From NCBI GenBank assembly GCA_026392945.1, contig JAPLBB010000049.1, positions 1 through 36,625 of the forward strand: a stretch of DNA of 36,625 bases. Reading direction: 5' to 3'. The stretch's first letter is position 1; the number at the start of each line of letters is the position of its first letter. The stretch comes from Actinomycetota bacterium (GTDB lineage: Bacteria; Actinomycetota; Actinomycetes; Nanopelagicales; Nanopelagicaceae). The translations under genes and the position numbers were made by a program. The notes below the pieces were generated by a model. The model was not told the DNA's origin. It did no database searches and saw nothing but the letters and a program-made list of their open reading frames with translations. This document shows, one piece after another, positions 17,446 through 27,919 of this stretch.

Positions 17446-18243
17446 TTACTTCTTGATAGCTGCGTGCCCAACTTTTAATAGTTCTTGGCGCATCTGGTCA
17501 AAATCAAATTCTTTCTGCGCAAAGTAATTTATTTGAAAGAGTGCTTGTTCAACTAAGAGTGATAATCCACCTATTACAGTCCGACCTAGGTTTTGATACC
17601 GCTTTGCTAACTCAGTTGGCCATGGATGGTAAATAACCTCAAAAAAGTCCGCCTTGGTAGAGATTATTGATAGCCCATCAGTTGCGCCAGCTGGGGTTGT
17701 TGAAATAATCAAATCACGATCCTGAATCTCCTCAAACCGGTGCCAATCTAGAAAACTAAGATCTAAGTCGACTGCTGCGGCATGTAGCTGGTCGTGCCTA
17801 TTAATTGATCTTGTTAACACAGTAACTTCGGTGCCAGTCCCCTTAAGTGCTCCAATTGCGGCTCTTGCAGTTCCGCCAGCGCCAAGTATAGAAATCTTCT
17901 TACCGAAGTATGGTCTGAGTAAATTCTTGAATGCTAGCAAATCAGTCGATAAACCAATACTTCCAGTTGACTCAAAAATAATTGTGTTAACAGACGCAAT
18001 TTGCTTTGCAATTGGATCAACCCGGTCTACAAACCCAATTGAAATTTCTTTAAGCGGCATTGTTAATGCAAGACCGCGATATCCAGAATTCTTTGCCTTG
18101 AAGTAGAATTCGCCAAATTTATCTTCTGTGATTTCTTCAGACAAAAAATCCGCTTCAATTCCTAACAATTTGTAGGCCGTTGAATGAAGAAGCGGCGAAA
18201 GAGAATGACTAATAGGGCTACCAGCCACCGCCATCTTTATCAT
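17446..18243 (-). CDS. aroE: Shikimate dehydrogenase
   Basis: AroE reduces 3-dehydroshikimate to shikimate with NADPH. The 265-aa protein has the substrate serines in GSPISHSLSP (residues 8-17), the catalytic Lys in LTMPLKE near residue 66, STDLLAF with the partner Asp, and the dinucleotide loop ILGAGGTARAAIGAL. The C-terminal GGLSLLVEQALFQ helix is typical. The start overlaps the mltG stop as ATGA. It is separated from the other aro genes by the small peptidase gene. A quinate-dehydrogenase paralogue is possible in principle, but the aro context favours AroE. Confidence 0.94.
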   Translation of the reverse strand: MIKMAVAGSPISHSLSPLLHSTAYKLLGIEADFLSEEITEDKFGEFYFKAKNSGYRGLALTMPLKEISIGFVDRVDPIAKQIASVNTIIFESTGSIGLSTDLLAFKNLLRPYFGKKISILGAGGTARAAIGALKGTGTEVTVLTRSINRHDQLHAAAVDLDLSFLDWHRFEEIQDRDLIISTTPAGATDGLSIISTKADFFEVIYHPWPTELAKRYQNLGRTVIGGLSLLVEQALFQINYFAQKEFDFDQMRQELLKVGHAAIKK

Positions 18244-19235
18244 TTAAACAAGCCTGCCTTTTCATTGTTTCTAAACTCATTTGCCCAAATATTAAACTGA
18301 CTATATGAATTAGTGAATCTAGTATCTTGCGGCTTAACTGTTATGAAATATATCCAATCACCAGATTCTGGGTTAACTGATGCATTAAGTGCTTCCTGTC
18401 CCGGATTGCCAATTGGGCCTATCGGAAGTCCTTGATACTTGTAAGTGTTGTACCTGGAGTTTACCTCTAACTGCTTGTAAGGCAGGCGTATTTTCCCCCG
18501 AAGGTTTGCTGCATATTCAACAGTAGTGTTCATCTGTAGCGGCATCTTAATTTTTAAGCGGTTATATATAACTCTGGCAATTTTTGTGAAATCTTGCGGA
18601 TCCCCCTCTGCTTGAATAATCGAAGCAATTGTCACCAGCTCAAATGGTGAGAATCCATTAAAACCCTGATCTATTTTGCTAGTTTTTGCTGCAAGATTAA
18701 ATCTTTGGATCATTTGATTTACAGCCGTATCAGTTGAAGTACCAGGAGCAAAAGAATACTGAGCTGGAAATAAGAAACCCTCTAAATTAGATGTTTTATA
18801 TATCTCATCTGGCTTTACGGATGCTGATAAATTCCCAGAAACTAAATTTGATTTTTTAAGCATGTCAAAAATCTCATTTTTCCTTAGTCCTTCAATGAAA
18901 CCAAAAACACCACGATTTCGCTTTGGGTCAAGTAGTTGGTCTAAAGCAGCTTTTGCAGAAATTTTAAGATCGATTTCGTGAATGCCTGGTGATATCGAAT
19001 TAGATCGTTTTTGGTTAATTGCTAGTTTATAGAAAACTTTACTTGCCTTGATAACTCCAGATTTATAAAGTTTTTCGGCGATTTTTGTGCCAGTGTCTCC
19101 AGACTCAATCAATATATCAATTTTCTGACTCGAGCTTGTATCTATATAATCGTTTAATAGAAAAGTATTATGAATCGAATTAGCACCAAAGGTAAAAACA
19201 AATAAACTCAGCACTAGAGCAATATATTTTTTCAA
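18240..19235 (-). CDS. mltG: Endolytic murein transglycosylase (YceG-like)
   Basis: MltG is a membrane-anchored enzyme that cuts nascent glycan strands and so sets their length. Residues 1-20 form a single signal anchor, with the rest outside the membrane. A LysM-like region follows (IDILIESGDTGTKIAEKLYK), then the YceG catalytic domain with VTIASIIQAEGD, ARVIYNRLK and MPLQMNTTVEYA; the Glu in IIQAEGD is at the position of the catalytic acid. The 331-aa length is normal. The start is TTG 19235 with GGTGA upstream, overlapping the ruvX stop. Order alaS-ruvX-mltG-aroE is standard for actinobacteria. Confidence 0.93.
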   Translation of the reverse strand: MKKYIALVLSLFVFTFGANSIHNTFLLNDYIDTSSSQKIDILIESGDTGTKIAEKLYKSGVIKASKVFYKLAINQKRSNSISPGIHEIDLKISAKAALDQLLDPKRNRGVFGFIEGLRKNEIFDMLKKSNLVSGNLSASVKPDEIYKTSNLEGFLFPAQYSFAPGTSTDTAVNQMIQRFNLAAKTSKIDQGFNGFSPFELVTIASIIQAEGDPQDFTKIARVIYNRLKIKMPLQMNTTVEYAANLRGKIRLPYKQLEVNSRYNTYKYQGLPIGPIGNPGQEALNASVNPESGDWIYFITVKPQDTRFTNSYSQFNIWANEFRNNEKAGLFK

Positions 19236-19684
19236 AAGATTTCACCAATAGATGTTCCCGATTTCTCATTCAAAATTGCACTTTCTAAAATATTCACAGC
19301 TGCGATTTGGTCGATTACCGCTTTACTCTCCTTAGAGTTTTTTCCAGCTTCCCTCATTTGCGAATATGCATTTGCAGTAGAAAGGCGCTCATCAACAAGA
19401 TAAATTGGCCCTGAAAAAATACTTTGGATTAATTTTGCAAAATCAATTGCTTGCATAGATTTTGGACTGTTTTCTCCAGATAAGTGTCTTGGATTTCCAA
19501 CTACTGCGTAGATAGGTTTGATATCACTGAATATCTCAGTAAGTTTTTCAGCCAAATTGTCATCATTCAAAACAGTTGCATGTGGCGATACTAAAATTGA
19601 CTCAGAATCTGAAGTCGCAACACCAATTCGCTTCTCGCCAAAGTCAAAACCAATCCTAGTTCCAATTTCGATTGGTTTAGTCAT
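19232..19684 (-). CDS. ruvX: RuvX/YqgF RNase H-fold nuclease
   Basis: RuvX (YqgF) is an RNase H-fold nuclease linked to 16S rRNA 5'-end maturation and, in some reports, Holliday junction cleavage. The 150-aa protein has GFDFGEKRIGVATSD with the first catalytic Asp near residue 14, VVGNPRHLSG with the Asn-Pro turn, and VDERLSTANA with the acidic pair. The gap to alaS upstream is 14 nt, and the stop overlaps mltG by 4 nt. A Shine-Dalgarno-like AGAGTGA precedes the ATG. Confidence 0.93.
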   Translation of the reverse strand: MTKPIEIGTRIGFDFGEKRIGVATSDSESILVSPHATVLNDDNLAEKLTEIFSDIKPIYAVVGNPRHLSGENSPKSMQAIDFAKLIQSIFSGPIYLVDERLSTANAYSQMREAGKNSKESKAVIDQIAAVNILESAILNEKSGTSIGEIF

Positions 19685-19698
19685 TTTTCACTCTATTT

Positions 19699-22380
19699 CT
19701 AATTGATCTTCCCTTTTATCAAGTTGATAATTTCAGATAATGCTTTATCAATAGATTTAGCATCTACTCCTCCGCCTTGTGCAAAATCATCCTTTCCACC
19801 GCCACCACCGCCAAGAACTGCAGAACCAGTTTTTATTAATTCACCAGCCTTAATACCCAATTTATTTGCCTCTGGAGAAACAGCGGCAACAAGTAATGGC
19901 TTTGAACTACTAATAGTAGCTAGCACGATTACCCCGGACTTAATCTTTCCTTTTAAATCAATAGCAATAGAACGCATATCATCTACTGAAATATCATCCG
20001 CTAAATGTTCGCTGATTAAATTAATACTTCCCATCGATTTCGCTTTTTTAACTAAATCCCCTGTAGAGGCCATTGCCTTTGCGCTACGCACAGCGGAAAG
20101 CTCTTTCTCCATACCTTTCATTTTTTCTACCAATTCTGATACTCGTTGAGGCAATTCATCTGGCCGCACGCCTTTAATGATTTCAGTCAAAGAATTAAGC
20201 AATACATGCTCACGTGCTAAGAATTTATAAGCATCGTAGCCAACAAGGGCTTCCACACGTCTAACGCCAGCGCCAATTGAAGATTCTGAAAGCAATTTAA
20301 CCAATCCAAGTTGACCCGATCTTGATACGTGGGTTCCGCCACAAAGCTCTTTTGCCCATTCACCAACACTTACTACCCGAACTTGATCGCCATATTTTTC
20401 GCCAAATAATGCCATTGCACCCATTGCGCGAGCAGCATCTTGCGACATTACCTCTGCATGAACTTGCAAATCGGCAATTAACAACTCGTTGACTCTGCTT
20501 TCTACATCATTAAAAACTGACACAGGCACTGCAGATGTAGATGGAAAATCAAATCTAAATCGGCCGGGCGCGTTCTCAGAGCCCGCCTGAGTTGCAGTTT
20601 CACCCAAAGCTTCTCGAAACGCTTTATGAACCATGTGTGTGGCTGTATGCGCTCTTGAAATAGCTAATCTGCGTTCTAAATCTATATCGGCAATTGCAGC
20701 TGACCCATTTTTTACTACTCCGCTTAACACTGTTCCGCGGTGAACAATTAACCCAGGCAAAGGTGTCTGAACATCATCAATTTGAATTACCGCACCGCTG
20801 GCCAGTTTTATTGTTCCACCATCTGCTAATTGACCGCCGCCTTCAGCATAAAAAGGTGTGCGATCGAGAGTTATTTCAATCTCGGTACCAGGATTAGCCT
20901 CTGAAACACTTTTTCCATCTACTAGTAAGCCAGTTAATTTCGACTCAGCAGAAATATTGTCATAGCCAATGAATTTTGATGTCCCGGATTTATCAACTAT
21001 TCCCCGATACTCAGTTAAGTCAGTATGGCCACTCTTTTTAGCTTTAGCATCTGCTTTAGCTCGATCTCTTTGTTCGTTCATTAACTTTCTAAATCCAGTT
21101 TCATCAACATCAAGTCCCTGCTCACGGGCCATTTCAAGGGTTAAATCAAATGGAAAGCCGTAAGTATCATGTAGTTTAAATGTAGTATCGGCCGATAATG
21201 ATTTGCTGTTTGAACTCTTTAATTCACCTGCCGCTAGATCGAAAATAGTTGTTCCACTTTTTAAAGTTTGAATAAAACTATCTTCTTCTGCCTCTGCAAT
21301 TGCAAGAATGCGATCAGATCCACTTACCAGCTCTGGATACTGCGGTCCCATAGCTTTAATTGATCTCTTCATTAACTCACCCATTACAACGTCCTGTGAA
21401 CCAAGTAAACGCATATTGCGAATTGTGCGTCGCATCATTCTTCTTAAAACATATCCCCTGCCTTCATTTCCTGGGATAACGCCGTCACCAATTAGCATCA
21501 TTGCGGTTCGGGCATGATCTGCAACAACTCGAAGTGAGACATCAGATTTTTCATCCTTTCCGTACTTAACTTTTGTTAGTACGGATGCCTTATCGAGAAT
21601 TATTTTTGTTGTATCGATTTCGTAAATATTCTCAACGCCCTGCAGTAGCGCGGCGGTTCTTTCTAACCCAAGACCAGTATCGATATTTTTTGCTGGCAAT
21701 TCGCCCACAATTGGGAATGAGTTTTTATCTCCACCCTCACCACGAATGTTTTGCATGAAAACTAAATTCCAAATTTCTAAATAACGGTCCTCATCAGCGA
21801 TCGGCCCACCCTCTTTGCCATAAGCACTTCCTCTATCAAAATAAATTTCCGAACATGGACCGCACGGACCAGGAACTCCCATTGACCAGAAATTATCAGC
21901 CATCCCACGTCTCTGAATACGATTCTTTGGAACACCAACTTGTTTCTCCCAAATTTGCGCTGCTTCATCATCATCTTCATAAACTGTTACCCAAAGTTTG
22001 TCTTCACTAAAACCATATCCACCTTCGGATGTTGACTTAGTTAGTAGTTCCCATGCGAGTGAAATCGCACCTTCTTTAAAATAATCTCCAAAAGAAAAAT
22101 TACCGCACATTTGAAAGAAAGAAGCGTGCCGGGTGGTCTTACCAACTTCATCGATATCTAATGTTCGAACACACTTTTGAACTGAAGTTGCGCGTTTATA
22201 TGGTGGCTTAACTTCACCAAGAAAAAATGGTTTAAATGGAACCATGCCAGCGTTCACTAATAAAAGATTTGGATCATCGGCAATAAGTGAAGCGGAAGGA
22301 ACAACAGTGTGCTCAAGCTTTAAAGAATTACCTTTTTCAAAGAAATTTAGCCAGCGGGAACGAATATCAGCGGAGTTCAT
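19699..22380 (-). CDS. alaS: Alanyl-tRNA synthetase
   Basis: AlaRS charges tRNA-Ala and edits mischarged Ser and Gly. The 893-aa protein has the class II catalytic core at the N-terminus ([20 protein letters not shown], then [19 protein letters not shown] and GCGRGY-like [13 protein letters not shown]). The central editing domain holds zinc ligands HTATH and ELCGGTHV. The C-terminal C-Ala domain ends with [16 protein letters not shown] start at ATG 22380; a GTG one codon earlier overlaps the stop of the DUF948 gene (TAGTGATG), and either is possible. All editing and aminoacylation motifs are present. Confidence 0.97.
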   Translation of the reverse strand: MNSADIRSRWLNFFEKGNSLKLEHTVVPSASLIADDPNLLLVNAGMVPFKPFFLGEVKPPYKRATSVQKCVRTLDIDEVGKTTRHASFFQMCGNFSFGDYFKEGAISLAWELLTKSTSEGGYGFSEDKLWVTVYEDDDEAAQIWEKQVGVPKNRIQRRGMADNFWSMGVPGPCGPCSEIYFDRGSAYGKEGGPIADEDRYLEIWNLVFMQNIRGEGGDKNSFPIVGELPAKNIDTGLGLERTAALLQGVENIYEIDTTKIILDKASVLTKVKYGKDEKSDVSLRVVADHARTAMMLIGDGVIPGNEGRGYVLRRMMRRTIRNMRLLGSQDVVMGELMKRSIKAMGPQYPELVSGSDRILAIAEAEEDSFIQTLKSGTTIFDLAAGELKSSNSKSLSADTTFKLHDTYGFPFDLTLEMAREQGLDVDETGFRKLMNEQRDRAKADAKAKKSGHTDLTEYRGIVDKSGTSKFIGYDNISAESKLTGLLVDGKSVSEANPGTEIEITLDRTPFYAEGGGQLADGGTIKLASGAVIQIDDVQTPLPGLIVHRGTVLSGVVKNGSAAIADIDLERRLAISRAHTATHMVHKAFREALGETATQAGSENAPGRFRFDFPSTSAVPVSVFNDVESRVNELLIADLQVHAEVMSQDAARAMGAMALFGEKYGDQVRVVSVGEWAKELCGGTHVSRSGQLGLVKLLSESSIGAGVRRVEALVGYDAYKFLAREHVLLNSLTEIIKGVRPDELPQRVSELVEKMKGMEKELSAVRSAKAMASTGDLVKKAKSMGSINLISEHLADDISVDDMRSIAIDLKGKIKSGVIVLATISSSKPLLVAAVSPEANKLGIKAGELIKTGSAVLGGGGGGKDDFAQGGGVDAKSIDKALSEIINLIKGKIN

Positions 22381-22382
22381 CA

Positions 22383-22694
22383 CTACGCCTTCGCTTTGCT
22401 TTTTTTCTTACCCTTTTTCTTTAGCTTTGCCGCAGTAACAAGGGCGGCGGCTGCCTTCATGGCTAACGGGTTTTCATCTAGAAATGATTCAGTCGCACTT
22501 GTAACTTTTTTAGTAAGACCTTCAATAGATTTACCAGCATTACTAATGCTTTGCAGTGGGCCGTTAATCATCCGAATAGTTTTTGTAACTTCATCTATTA
22601 AACGTGAAGTTCGGACTACGGTATAGGAAATCGCTATCGCGATCACGGCTAGGGATGACGCAGCAATTATTGTTGCAATTCCACCTGGGCCCAT
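22383..22694 (-). CDS. DUF948-family single-pass membrane protein
   Basis: This 103-aa protein has an unknown role. Residues 6-28 form one transmembrane segment ([20 protein letters not shown]). An amphipathic helical stretch follows ([21 protein letters not shown] and beyond), then a short Ala/Lys tail ending [12 protein letters not shown]. The small protein between aspS and alaS in actinobacteria is usually of the DUF948 family, and this one fits in size, topology and place. The start is ATG 22694 and the stop overlaps or abuts alaS. In many actinobacteria a ribosomal S4 gene and another small membrane protein lie here; neither is present. Confidence 0.72.
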   Translation of the reverse strand: MGPGGIATIIAASSLAVIAIAISYTVVRTSRLIDEVTKTIRMINGPLQSISNAGKSIEGLTKKVTSATESFLDENPLAMKAAAALVTAAKLKKKGKKKSKAKA

Positions 22695-22723
22695 GTTGGG
22701 AAGAATACCTGAAAAGGTGGGAA

Positions 22724-24475
22724 CTACTTGGCAGCGGCTGGAGTATCGACCCCAGTCTCTTTGCGTTGTGCTGGTGTAATCGGTGTTGGTGCGCCAGTTA
22801 GTGGATCACCGCCACTTGCAGTCTTTGGAAATGCGATGACTTCTCGAATTGATTGTGCCCCAGCAAGCAATGCGCATAATCGATCTAAACCAAGAGCAAT
22901 TCCGCCATGTGGTGGTGGCCCATAATTAAATGCTTCGAGCAAAAATCCAAATTTACTCTCTGCCTCCGCTTGCGAAAGTCCAATAGTTTTGAAAACTCTT
23001 TGTTGAACCTCTCGTTGATGGATACGAATTGATCCACCACCAATTTCATTTCCGTTTAAAACAATGTCATATGCATAAGCAAGTGCTTCTGCCGGATCCT
23101 TATCAAAGTTGTCGGCAAACTCCGGTTTTGGTCCCGTGAAAGGATGATGAACTGCGGTCCAACCAGCAGCAGCATTATCAGCATCGACCGGTTCGAACAT
23201 TGGTGCATCTACAATCCATACAAATTTCCATAACTTTTCATCAATCAATTTACATCGCACGCCAATTTCAAGTCGAACTGCGCCGAGAAGATTCTGTGAT
23301 GCAGCTGGTGAGCCAGCAGCAAAGAAAATAGCATCGCCATTTTTTGCTCCAACCGTTGATGCAATAGCAGAGCTTTCTTTTTCCGAAAGATTTTTAGCTA
23401 CTGGTCCGGATAACGTTCCATCTGCACCAACTAAAATATATGCAAGCCCTTTAGCTCCCCTTGCCTTAGCCCAATCTTGCCAAGCATCTAATTCACGACG
23501 TGGTGAATCTGCGCCAGATGGCATAACCACTGCCCCAACATATTCAGCTTGAAAAACTCTGAATGATGTCTCCTTAAAGAATTCAGTTACATCTACTAAC
23601 ATATTCTCAAATCTTAAATCTGGCTTATCAGAACCATAAGTCTTCATTGCGTCCCGATATGTCATATGTGGAATCGGGGTTGGAATTTTATAGTTAACAA
23701 CTTTCTCAAAAACTGACGCTAAAACCTTTTCAGCAATTGCAATCACATCAGCTTGATCAGCAAATGAGATCTCAATATCTAACTGGGTAAACTCTGGTTG
23801 ACGATCTGCTCTGAAATCTTCATCTCTAAAGCAACGTGCTATCTGGTAATACCGCTCCATTCCAGCAACCATCAATAATTGCTTAAACAATTGCGGAGAT
23901 TGTGGCAACGCATACCAAGATCCAGGTTGTAGCCTGACTGGAACTAGAAAATCCCTGGCACCTTCTGGTGTTGAACGAGTTAGATATGGGGTTTCTATTT
24001 CAAGAAAATCAGCACTAGCCATTACATCTCTGATCGTAGTTGTTACTTTAGACCGTAATCGTAGATTTTTTGCTGGACCTTCTCTACGCAAATCTAAGTA
24101 ACGATACTTAAGTCGTACCTCTTCTGAAATATTTCCAATATCACCGCTATCAACTGGAAAAGGAAGGGCTGCTGCTTCACTTAACACTTCGAGAGATTCA
24201 CATACAACTTCAATTTCACCGGTTGCAATATCTTTATTCTCATTACCGGCTGGTCGAATCTTTATCGTGCCAGTAATTAAGACGCACCATTCTGCTCGTA
24301 ATTCACCAGCAATTTTCTCATCATTTATTACAACTTGAACTGCACCGGTTGAATCGCGCAAATCAATAAAAGCTACGCCACCATGGTCTCGCCGACGTGC
24401 CACCCATCCCGCTAGAACAACTTTATTTCCAACGCTTTTAGCATTTAAAGCGCCAGCATCATGAGTGCGAAGCAT
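22724..24475 (-). CDS. aspS: Aspartyl-tRNA synthetase, probably the non-discriminating (Asp/Asn) type
   Basis: AspRS charges tRNA-Asp. The 583-aa bacterial-type enzyme has an N-terminal OB anticodon-binding domain, class II motif 2 [20 protein letters not shown], a GAD insert, and motif 3 GIALGLDRL. His31 in [15 protein letters not shown] and the glycine in RPAGN match enzymes that also charge tRNA-Asn; strictly discriminating enzymes have Leu at position 31. If so, Asn-tRNA-Asn would be made by GatCAB amidation, which is common in actinobacteria. The ATG overlaps the hisS stop as TAATG. The specificity call is inference from two positions. Confidence 0.95.
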   Translation of the reverse strand: MLRTHDAGALNAKSVGNKVVLAGWVARRRDHGGVAFIDLRDSTGAVQVVINDEKIAGELRAEWCVLITGTIKIRPAGNENKDIATGEIEVVCESLEVLSEAAALPFPVDSGDIGNISEEVRLKYRYLDLRREGPAKNLRLRSKVTTTIRDVMASADFLEIETPYLTRSTPEGARDFLVPVRLQPGSWYALPQSPQLFKQLLMVAGMERYYQIARCFRDEDFRADRQPEFTQLDIEISFADQADVIAIAEKVLASVFEKVVNYKIPTPIPHMTYRDAMKTYGSDKPDLRFENMLVDVTEFFKETSFRVFQAEYVGAVVMPSGADSPRRELDAWQDWAKARGAKGLAYILVGADGTLSGPVAKNLSEKESSAIASTVGAKNGDAIFFAAGSPAASQNLLGAVRLEIGVRCKLIDEKLWKFVWIVDAPMFEPVDADNAAAGWTAVHHPFTGPKPEFADNFDKDPAEALAYAYDIVLNGNEIGGGSIRIHQREVQQRVFKTIGLSQAEAESKFGFLLEAFNYGPPPHGGIALGLDRLCALLAGAQSIREVIAFPKTASGGDPLTGAPTPITPAQRKETGVDTPAAAK

Positions 24476-25737
24476 TAATTTGAACTTCCTATTCGTTTAA
24501 TTAAATCTGAAGCAGTAAGAGTACTAGAGAAGACTTCTCCGCTACTCATCAATTTCAACTCACACTTACCAGATGAAATCTCATCATCACCAATAACCAA
24601 GCCGTACAGTGCGCCACTTTTATCAGCTGCTTTCATTCCGCCTTTAAGGCCGCGATCACCGTAGGCCATGTCACAAGTAATTCCATTGCCTCTCAACTCA
24701 GACAAAAGATTAAAAGCCGCCGTTTTACCTTTTTCGGTAATTGGTGCAATAAACAATTTGAGTTGATTTATATCGTTCGGCAAGCAATCCTCAGCCAGGG
24801 CAGCCATAAGTATCCGATCAACTCCAAGGCCAAATCCAATTCCACTAACATCAGATCCACCAAGCGAATTCATCAAACCGTCATATCGGCCGCCACCGCC
24901 AATACCAGATTGTGCTCCTAGTAAAGCATGATCAAATTCAAAGGTTGTGCCGGTGTAATAATCAAGCCCTCGAACCATTCTAGGATTAATTGTGTACGCA
25001 ATTCCAAGTTCGGTTAGTAATTTTTTCACTTCTTCAAAATGCGCCTTGCTCTCATTATTTAAATAATCAAGCAATAAAGGTGCTTTAGACATCGCTTGCT
25101 TAATTTCTTCTCTTTTATCATCAAATAATCTAAGTGGATTCAATTTTGCCCGAGCAGTTGTTTCTTCATCAAGTTTTAAGCTAGATATGTATTTAACTAA
25201 CTCAGTGCGGTGTGAGTCCCGGCTCTTGGAGTCACCAAGTGAAGTTATATTTAATTTGTATTGCTTAAGTCCTAAAGCTTTGAAGGCACTATCTGCCACT
25301 GCAATTACTTCAACATCAATCTCCGGATCGTTATAGCCAATTGCTTCAATTCCAACTTGGTAGAACTGGCGATAGCGACCAGCTTGTGGGCGTTCGGCGC
25401 GAAAGAAAGCTCCAGAATAGAAAAGTTTTACTGGTAATTGGCCGCGGTCAAGGTTGTGTTCAATCACTGCTCGCATTACACCAGCGGTTCCCTCTGGCCG
25501 AAGAGTTAATGATCTTCCGCCTCTGTCCTCAAAGGTGTACATCTCTTTACATACAACATCAGTTGATTCACCAACTCCGCGGGTAAAAACTTCAGTATCT
25601 TCAAATACCGGTAACTCAATTAACGAGTACCCGGCCAACTTTGCAGAATTAATTAGCTGATCTCTAATAAATTCAAATTGTTCAGAGTTTGGCGGGAAGT
25701 ACTCACTTACTCCCTTAGGCGCTTGAAACTTACTCAA
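24475..25737 (-). CDS. hisS: Histidyl-tRNA synthetase
   Basis: HisRS charges tRNA-His. The 420-aa class II enzyme has [11 protein letters not shown] at the N-terminus, motif 2 [19 protein letters not shown] with [15 protein letters not shown], the His-binding loop [14 protein letters not shown], motif 3 [14 protein letters not shown], and a C-terminal anticodon domain. The start is TTG 25737 with GGTGA upstream, 3 nt after the stop of the metallo-hydrolase gene. The N-terminus aligns with the mycobacterial enzyme, supporting this start. Confidence 0.96.
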   Translation of the reverse strand: MSKFQAPKGVSEYFPPNSEQFEFIRDQLINSAKLAGYSLIELPVFEDTEVFTRGVGESTDVVCKEMYTFEDRGGRSLTLRPEGTAGVMRAVIEHNLDRGQLPVKLFYSGAFFRAERPQAGRYRQFYQVGIEAIGYNDPEIDVEVIAVADSAFKALGLKQYKLNITSLGDSKSRDSHRTELVKYISSLKLDEETTARAKLNPLRLFDDKREEIKQAMSKAPLLLDYLNNESKAHFEEVKKLLTELGIAYTINPRMVRGLDYYTGTTFEFDHALLGAQSGIGGGGRYDGLMNSLGGSDVSGIGFGLGVDRILMAALAEDCLPNDINQLKLFIAPITEKGKTAAFNLLSELRGNGITCDMAYGDRGLKGGMKAADKSGALYGLVIGDDEISSGKCELKLMSSGEVFSSTLTASDLIKRIGSSN

Positions 25738-25740
25738 GAT

Positions 25741-26433
25741 TCACCGCCCATTCTGATTAAGAAAATCATCTTGCAGGTAAGGGTTTCTTACGCGCTCTAT
25801 GGCGATTGTAGTTTGCCCACCATGCCCAGGCAGGACATTTAGGTCATCAGGAAGTGTCAAAATTCGCTCTCGCAAGGTTTTGCGCATCTGACTTGCCGAT
25901 CCAGTCGGAAGATCGGTTCTTCCGATACTGCCGGCGAACAACACATCCCCTGAAATAAGTTGTTGATTATCAACGGTATAGATCACAGAGCCTTTGGTGT
26001 GGCCTGGCGCAAAAATTGCACCGATTTCCAAACCAGCAATCTCAAAATGAGAAAAATCCTTCACCTCAACAACATCATCTGGTTCCTTAAAGTTATCGCC
26101 ACCAAATGCAGAGATTAATTGCTCGCTAACTCCACCCTTGTCGATGGCGCCAGTTGGGTCTGTAAGTAAAAATCTATCGTCACCAGTTATGAATGTTCGC
26201 ATCGGAGTTTGCTTGGTAAGAGGCAAAACCGAAAAAATATGATCAAGGTGCCCATGAGTAATTAAAATTCCTACCGGTTTTAAATTATGTTCAGAGACTT
26301 TTTCAATTATGTCTTTTACTAAATTTGGCTTAGCTATACCCGGATCAACAATTACGCACTCTTGGCCAACACCAGTTGCCAAAACCCAACAATTTGTTTC
26401 AAAGTAGGGAGCAATAACCCGATCAACAAGCAT
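25741..26433 (-). CDS. Metallo-beta-lactamase-fold hydrolase (glyoxalase II-like)
   Basis: This is a cytoplasmic zinc hydrolase of the glyoxalase II subfamily that lies beside hisS and rel in actinobacteria; its substrate is not established. The 230-aa protein has THGHLDH (zinc motif), APGHTKGSVIY, LISGDVLFAGSIGRTD and VLPGHGGQTT, so both zinc sites look complete. I use ATG 26433, which has a GGTGGGGGTG ribosome binding site; the frame opens 5 codons earlier at a TTG. The peptidyl-prolyl isomerase often found between this gene and rel is absent. It heads the hisS-aspS operon and is divergent from the DUF349 gene. Confidence 0.86.
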   Translation of the reverse strand: MLVDRVIAPYFETNCWVLATGVGQECVIVDPGIAKPNLVKDIIEKVSEHNLKPVGILITHGHLDHIFSVLPLTKQTPMRTFITGDDRFLLTDPTGAIDKGGVSEQLISAFGGDNFKEPDDVVEVKDFSHFEIAGLEIGAIFAPGHTKGSVIYTVDNQQLISGDVLFAGSIGRTDLPTGSASQMRKTLRERILTLPDDLNVLPGHGGQTTIAIERVRNPYLQDDFLNQNGR

Positions 26434-26611
26434 TTTCACCCCCACCAATCATCCTTTTTTCTCGTTCAGATTTCACTAAATTCAGGTGATTAGGCTATCT
26501 TTTAGCCAGCACCAAACCCAGTAATCAAAGACGCAAAAGCGAAAATGATTACTACGCCCCCCATATAACGAGATCTGTATTACAGAAATCGCGCAACGAA
26601 AGGTAATCATC
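26434..26611. promoter_or_regulatory. Divergent intergenic region with promoters for the hydrolase-hisS operon and the DUF349 gene
   Basis: At 178 nt this is the longest non-coding gap here. On the plus strand TATAAC (26564-26569) is a -10 candidate for the DUF349 gene, followed by a perfect 5-bp dyad TCTGT-ATT-ACAGA (26574-26586) and the GAAAGG ribosome binding site near 26599. On the minus strand TTGGTG followed 16 nt later by CTAATC is a weak promoter for the hydrolase gene. A small hairpin, GGCTA-TCTTT-TAGCC, lies at 26493-26507. None of these is strong alone. Confidence 0.4.
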
Positions 26612-27919
26612 ATGGAGAATACAAATACGCCTAACCTTTCGAATACTGGGGCTGCAGCAGCACTTATTGGTGATCCAGCAAAATTTGGCCGAGTCGGCGA
26701 AGATGGAACTGTTTACGTAATTACACCAACTGGAGATCGCGCCGTTGGGTCATATCCTGGAAAGAGTCCAGAAGAAGCACTTGCTTATTTTGTTAAAAAA
26801 TTTGAAATGGCAGCTTCTGAAGTTGCACTCCTTGCCGCACGCATCAGATCAGGTGCAATGGTGCCAAGTGATGCACATGTAGCAGTTAATAAACTTAGAA
26901 CTCAGATAACTGAGTTAAATGGTGTTGGTGATTTAGCAAATTTAGCTACGTCCCTAGAAAAAATTCCAGCATTAATTTCTGAGCATGAAGGTGCCTACCA
27001 AGCACGCAAGGCCGCACAAAATGCAGAACGTGAAGCTCGTAAGGTTGAAGCAGAGGCAATCAAAGAAAAAATTGTTGCCGAAGCCGAAAGCTTGATCGAC
27101 TCTGTTGCCTGGAAGGTAACAACTGCCAGATTGAAAGAATTATTAGATGATTGGAAGAAGGCACCAAGACTAGACAAAAAAATTGATGCAGCGCTCTGGA
27201 AGAGATTCTCCTCATCTCGTAATAAGTTTGATAAACGCCGCCGAGTTCACTTCTCAAATCTTGATTCAGAGCAGAAAAAGGTTGCTTCTACTAAAGAAGT
27301 AATCGTTAAAGAAGCTGAAAGTCTGGCTAACTCGAGAGAGTGGCTAAACACTGCAAAAAGATATAAGGAATTGATGGACCAATGGAAGGCTTCTGGCCGT
27401 GGCAAGAAATCTGCCGACACTGCTCTTTGGAACAGATTCAAAGCTGCTCAAGATACTTTTTTCAAGTCAAAAAATGCTGACATGGATAAGCGTAAAAACT
27501 CTATGGTCGAAAACCTAGTTAAACGAGAAGCAATGATTGTTGAGTTTGAAGCATTGCTGCCAATTTCTGATTTTAAGTCTGCCAAAAATAAGTTTTATGA
27601 CTTAATGGGTAAATGGCAGAAAATAGGTATGACAGATCGTAAAAAGCGTTCCACATTTGACGCTCGAATCAAAAAAGTAGAAGACGAAATAAATGACTTA
27701 GAGCGTAATTTCCAGCGCAAGAGCGATCCGAGCGCTAAAGCACAAGCTAACAAAGTTGTGCAAGGCTTGGCTGAAGCAATTGAAAATTACGAAAAGCAAG
27801 CCGCTAAAGCAGAGGCTGCTGGTCAAACTGCAAAGGCGATGGTGGCAAGAGAAGCAGCAGCGGCTCGTAGAGGTTGGTTAGAGCAGGCTCAAAAGGGCTT
27901 AACTGAATTTACGAATTAA
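26612..27919 (+). CDS. DUF349 repeat protein
   Basis: This is a 435-aa protein of unknown molecular function. Residues 1-50 form a small domain (GRVGEDGTVYVITPTGDRAVG), and residues 55-160 are helical and charged. Three DUF349 repeats follow at about 150-214, 226-290 and 304-365, each of the form K-ELxDxWK...ALWxRFxxAxxxF and likely coiled helical bundles; the third is more divergent. The tail (366-435) is Ala/Lys-rich coiled coil. There is no signal peptide or membrane segment, so it is cytoplasmic. The ATG is preceded by GAAAGG. It lies next to rel, as in many actinobacteria, and converges with it, sharing TTAA at the stops. A link to stringent control is suggested only by position. Confidence 0.82.
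   Translation: MENTNTPNLSNTGAAAALIGDPAKFGRVGEDGTVYVITPTGDRAVGSYPGKSPEEALAYFVKKFEMAASEVALLAARIRSGAMVPSDAHVAVNKLRTQITELNGVGDLANLATSLEKIPALISEHEGAYQARKAAQNAEREARKVEAEAIKEKIVAEAESLIDSVAWKVTTARLKELLDDWKKAPRLDKKIDAALWKRFSSSRNKFDKRRRVHFSNLDSEQKKVASTKEVIVKEAESLANSREWLNTAKRYKELMDQWKASGRGKKSADTALWNRFKAAQDTFFKSKNADMDKRKNSMVENLVKREAMIVEFEALLPISDFKSAKNKFYDLMGKWQKIGMTDRKKRSTFDARIKKVEDEINDLERNFQRKSDPSAKAQANKVVQGLAEAIENYEKQAAKAEAAGQTAKAMVAREAAAARRGWLEQAQKGLTEFTN

Noticed and set aside
19703-20149. 148-codon plus-strand frame opposite the alaS 3' end, with a proline run
   Set aside because: The proline run is the complement of the alaS glycine loop; nothing supports translation.
26493-26507. Hairpin GGCTA-TCTTT-TAGCC as a terminator
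   Set aside because: The stem is only 5 bp, no T-run follows in either direction, and no gene ends there (it lies between divergent genes).
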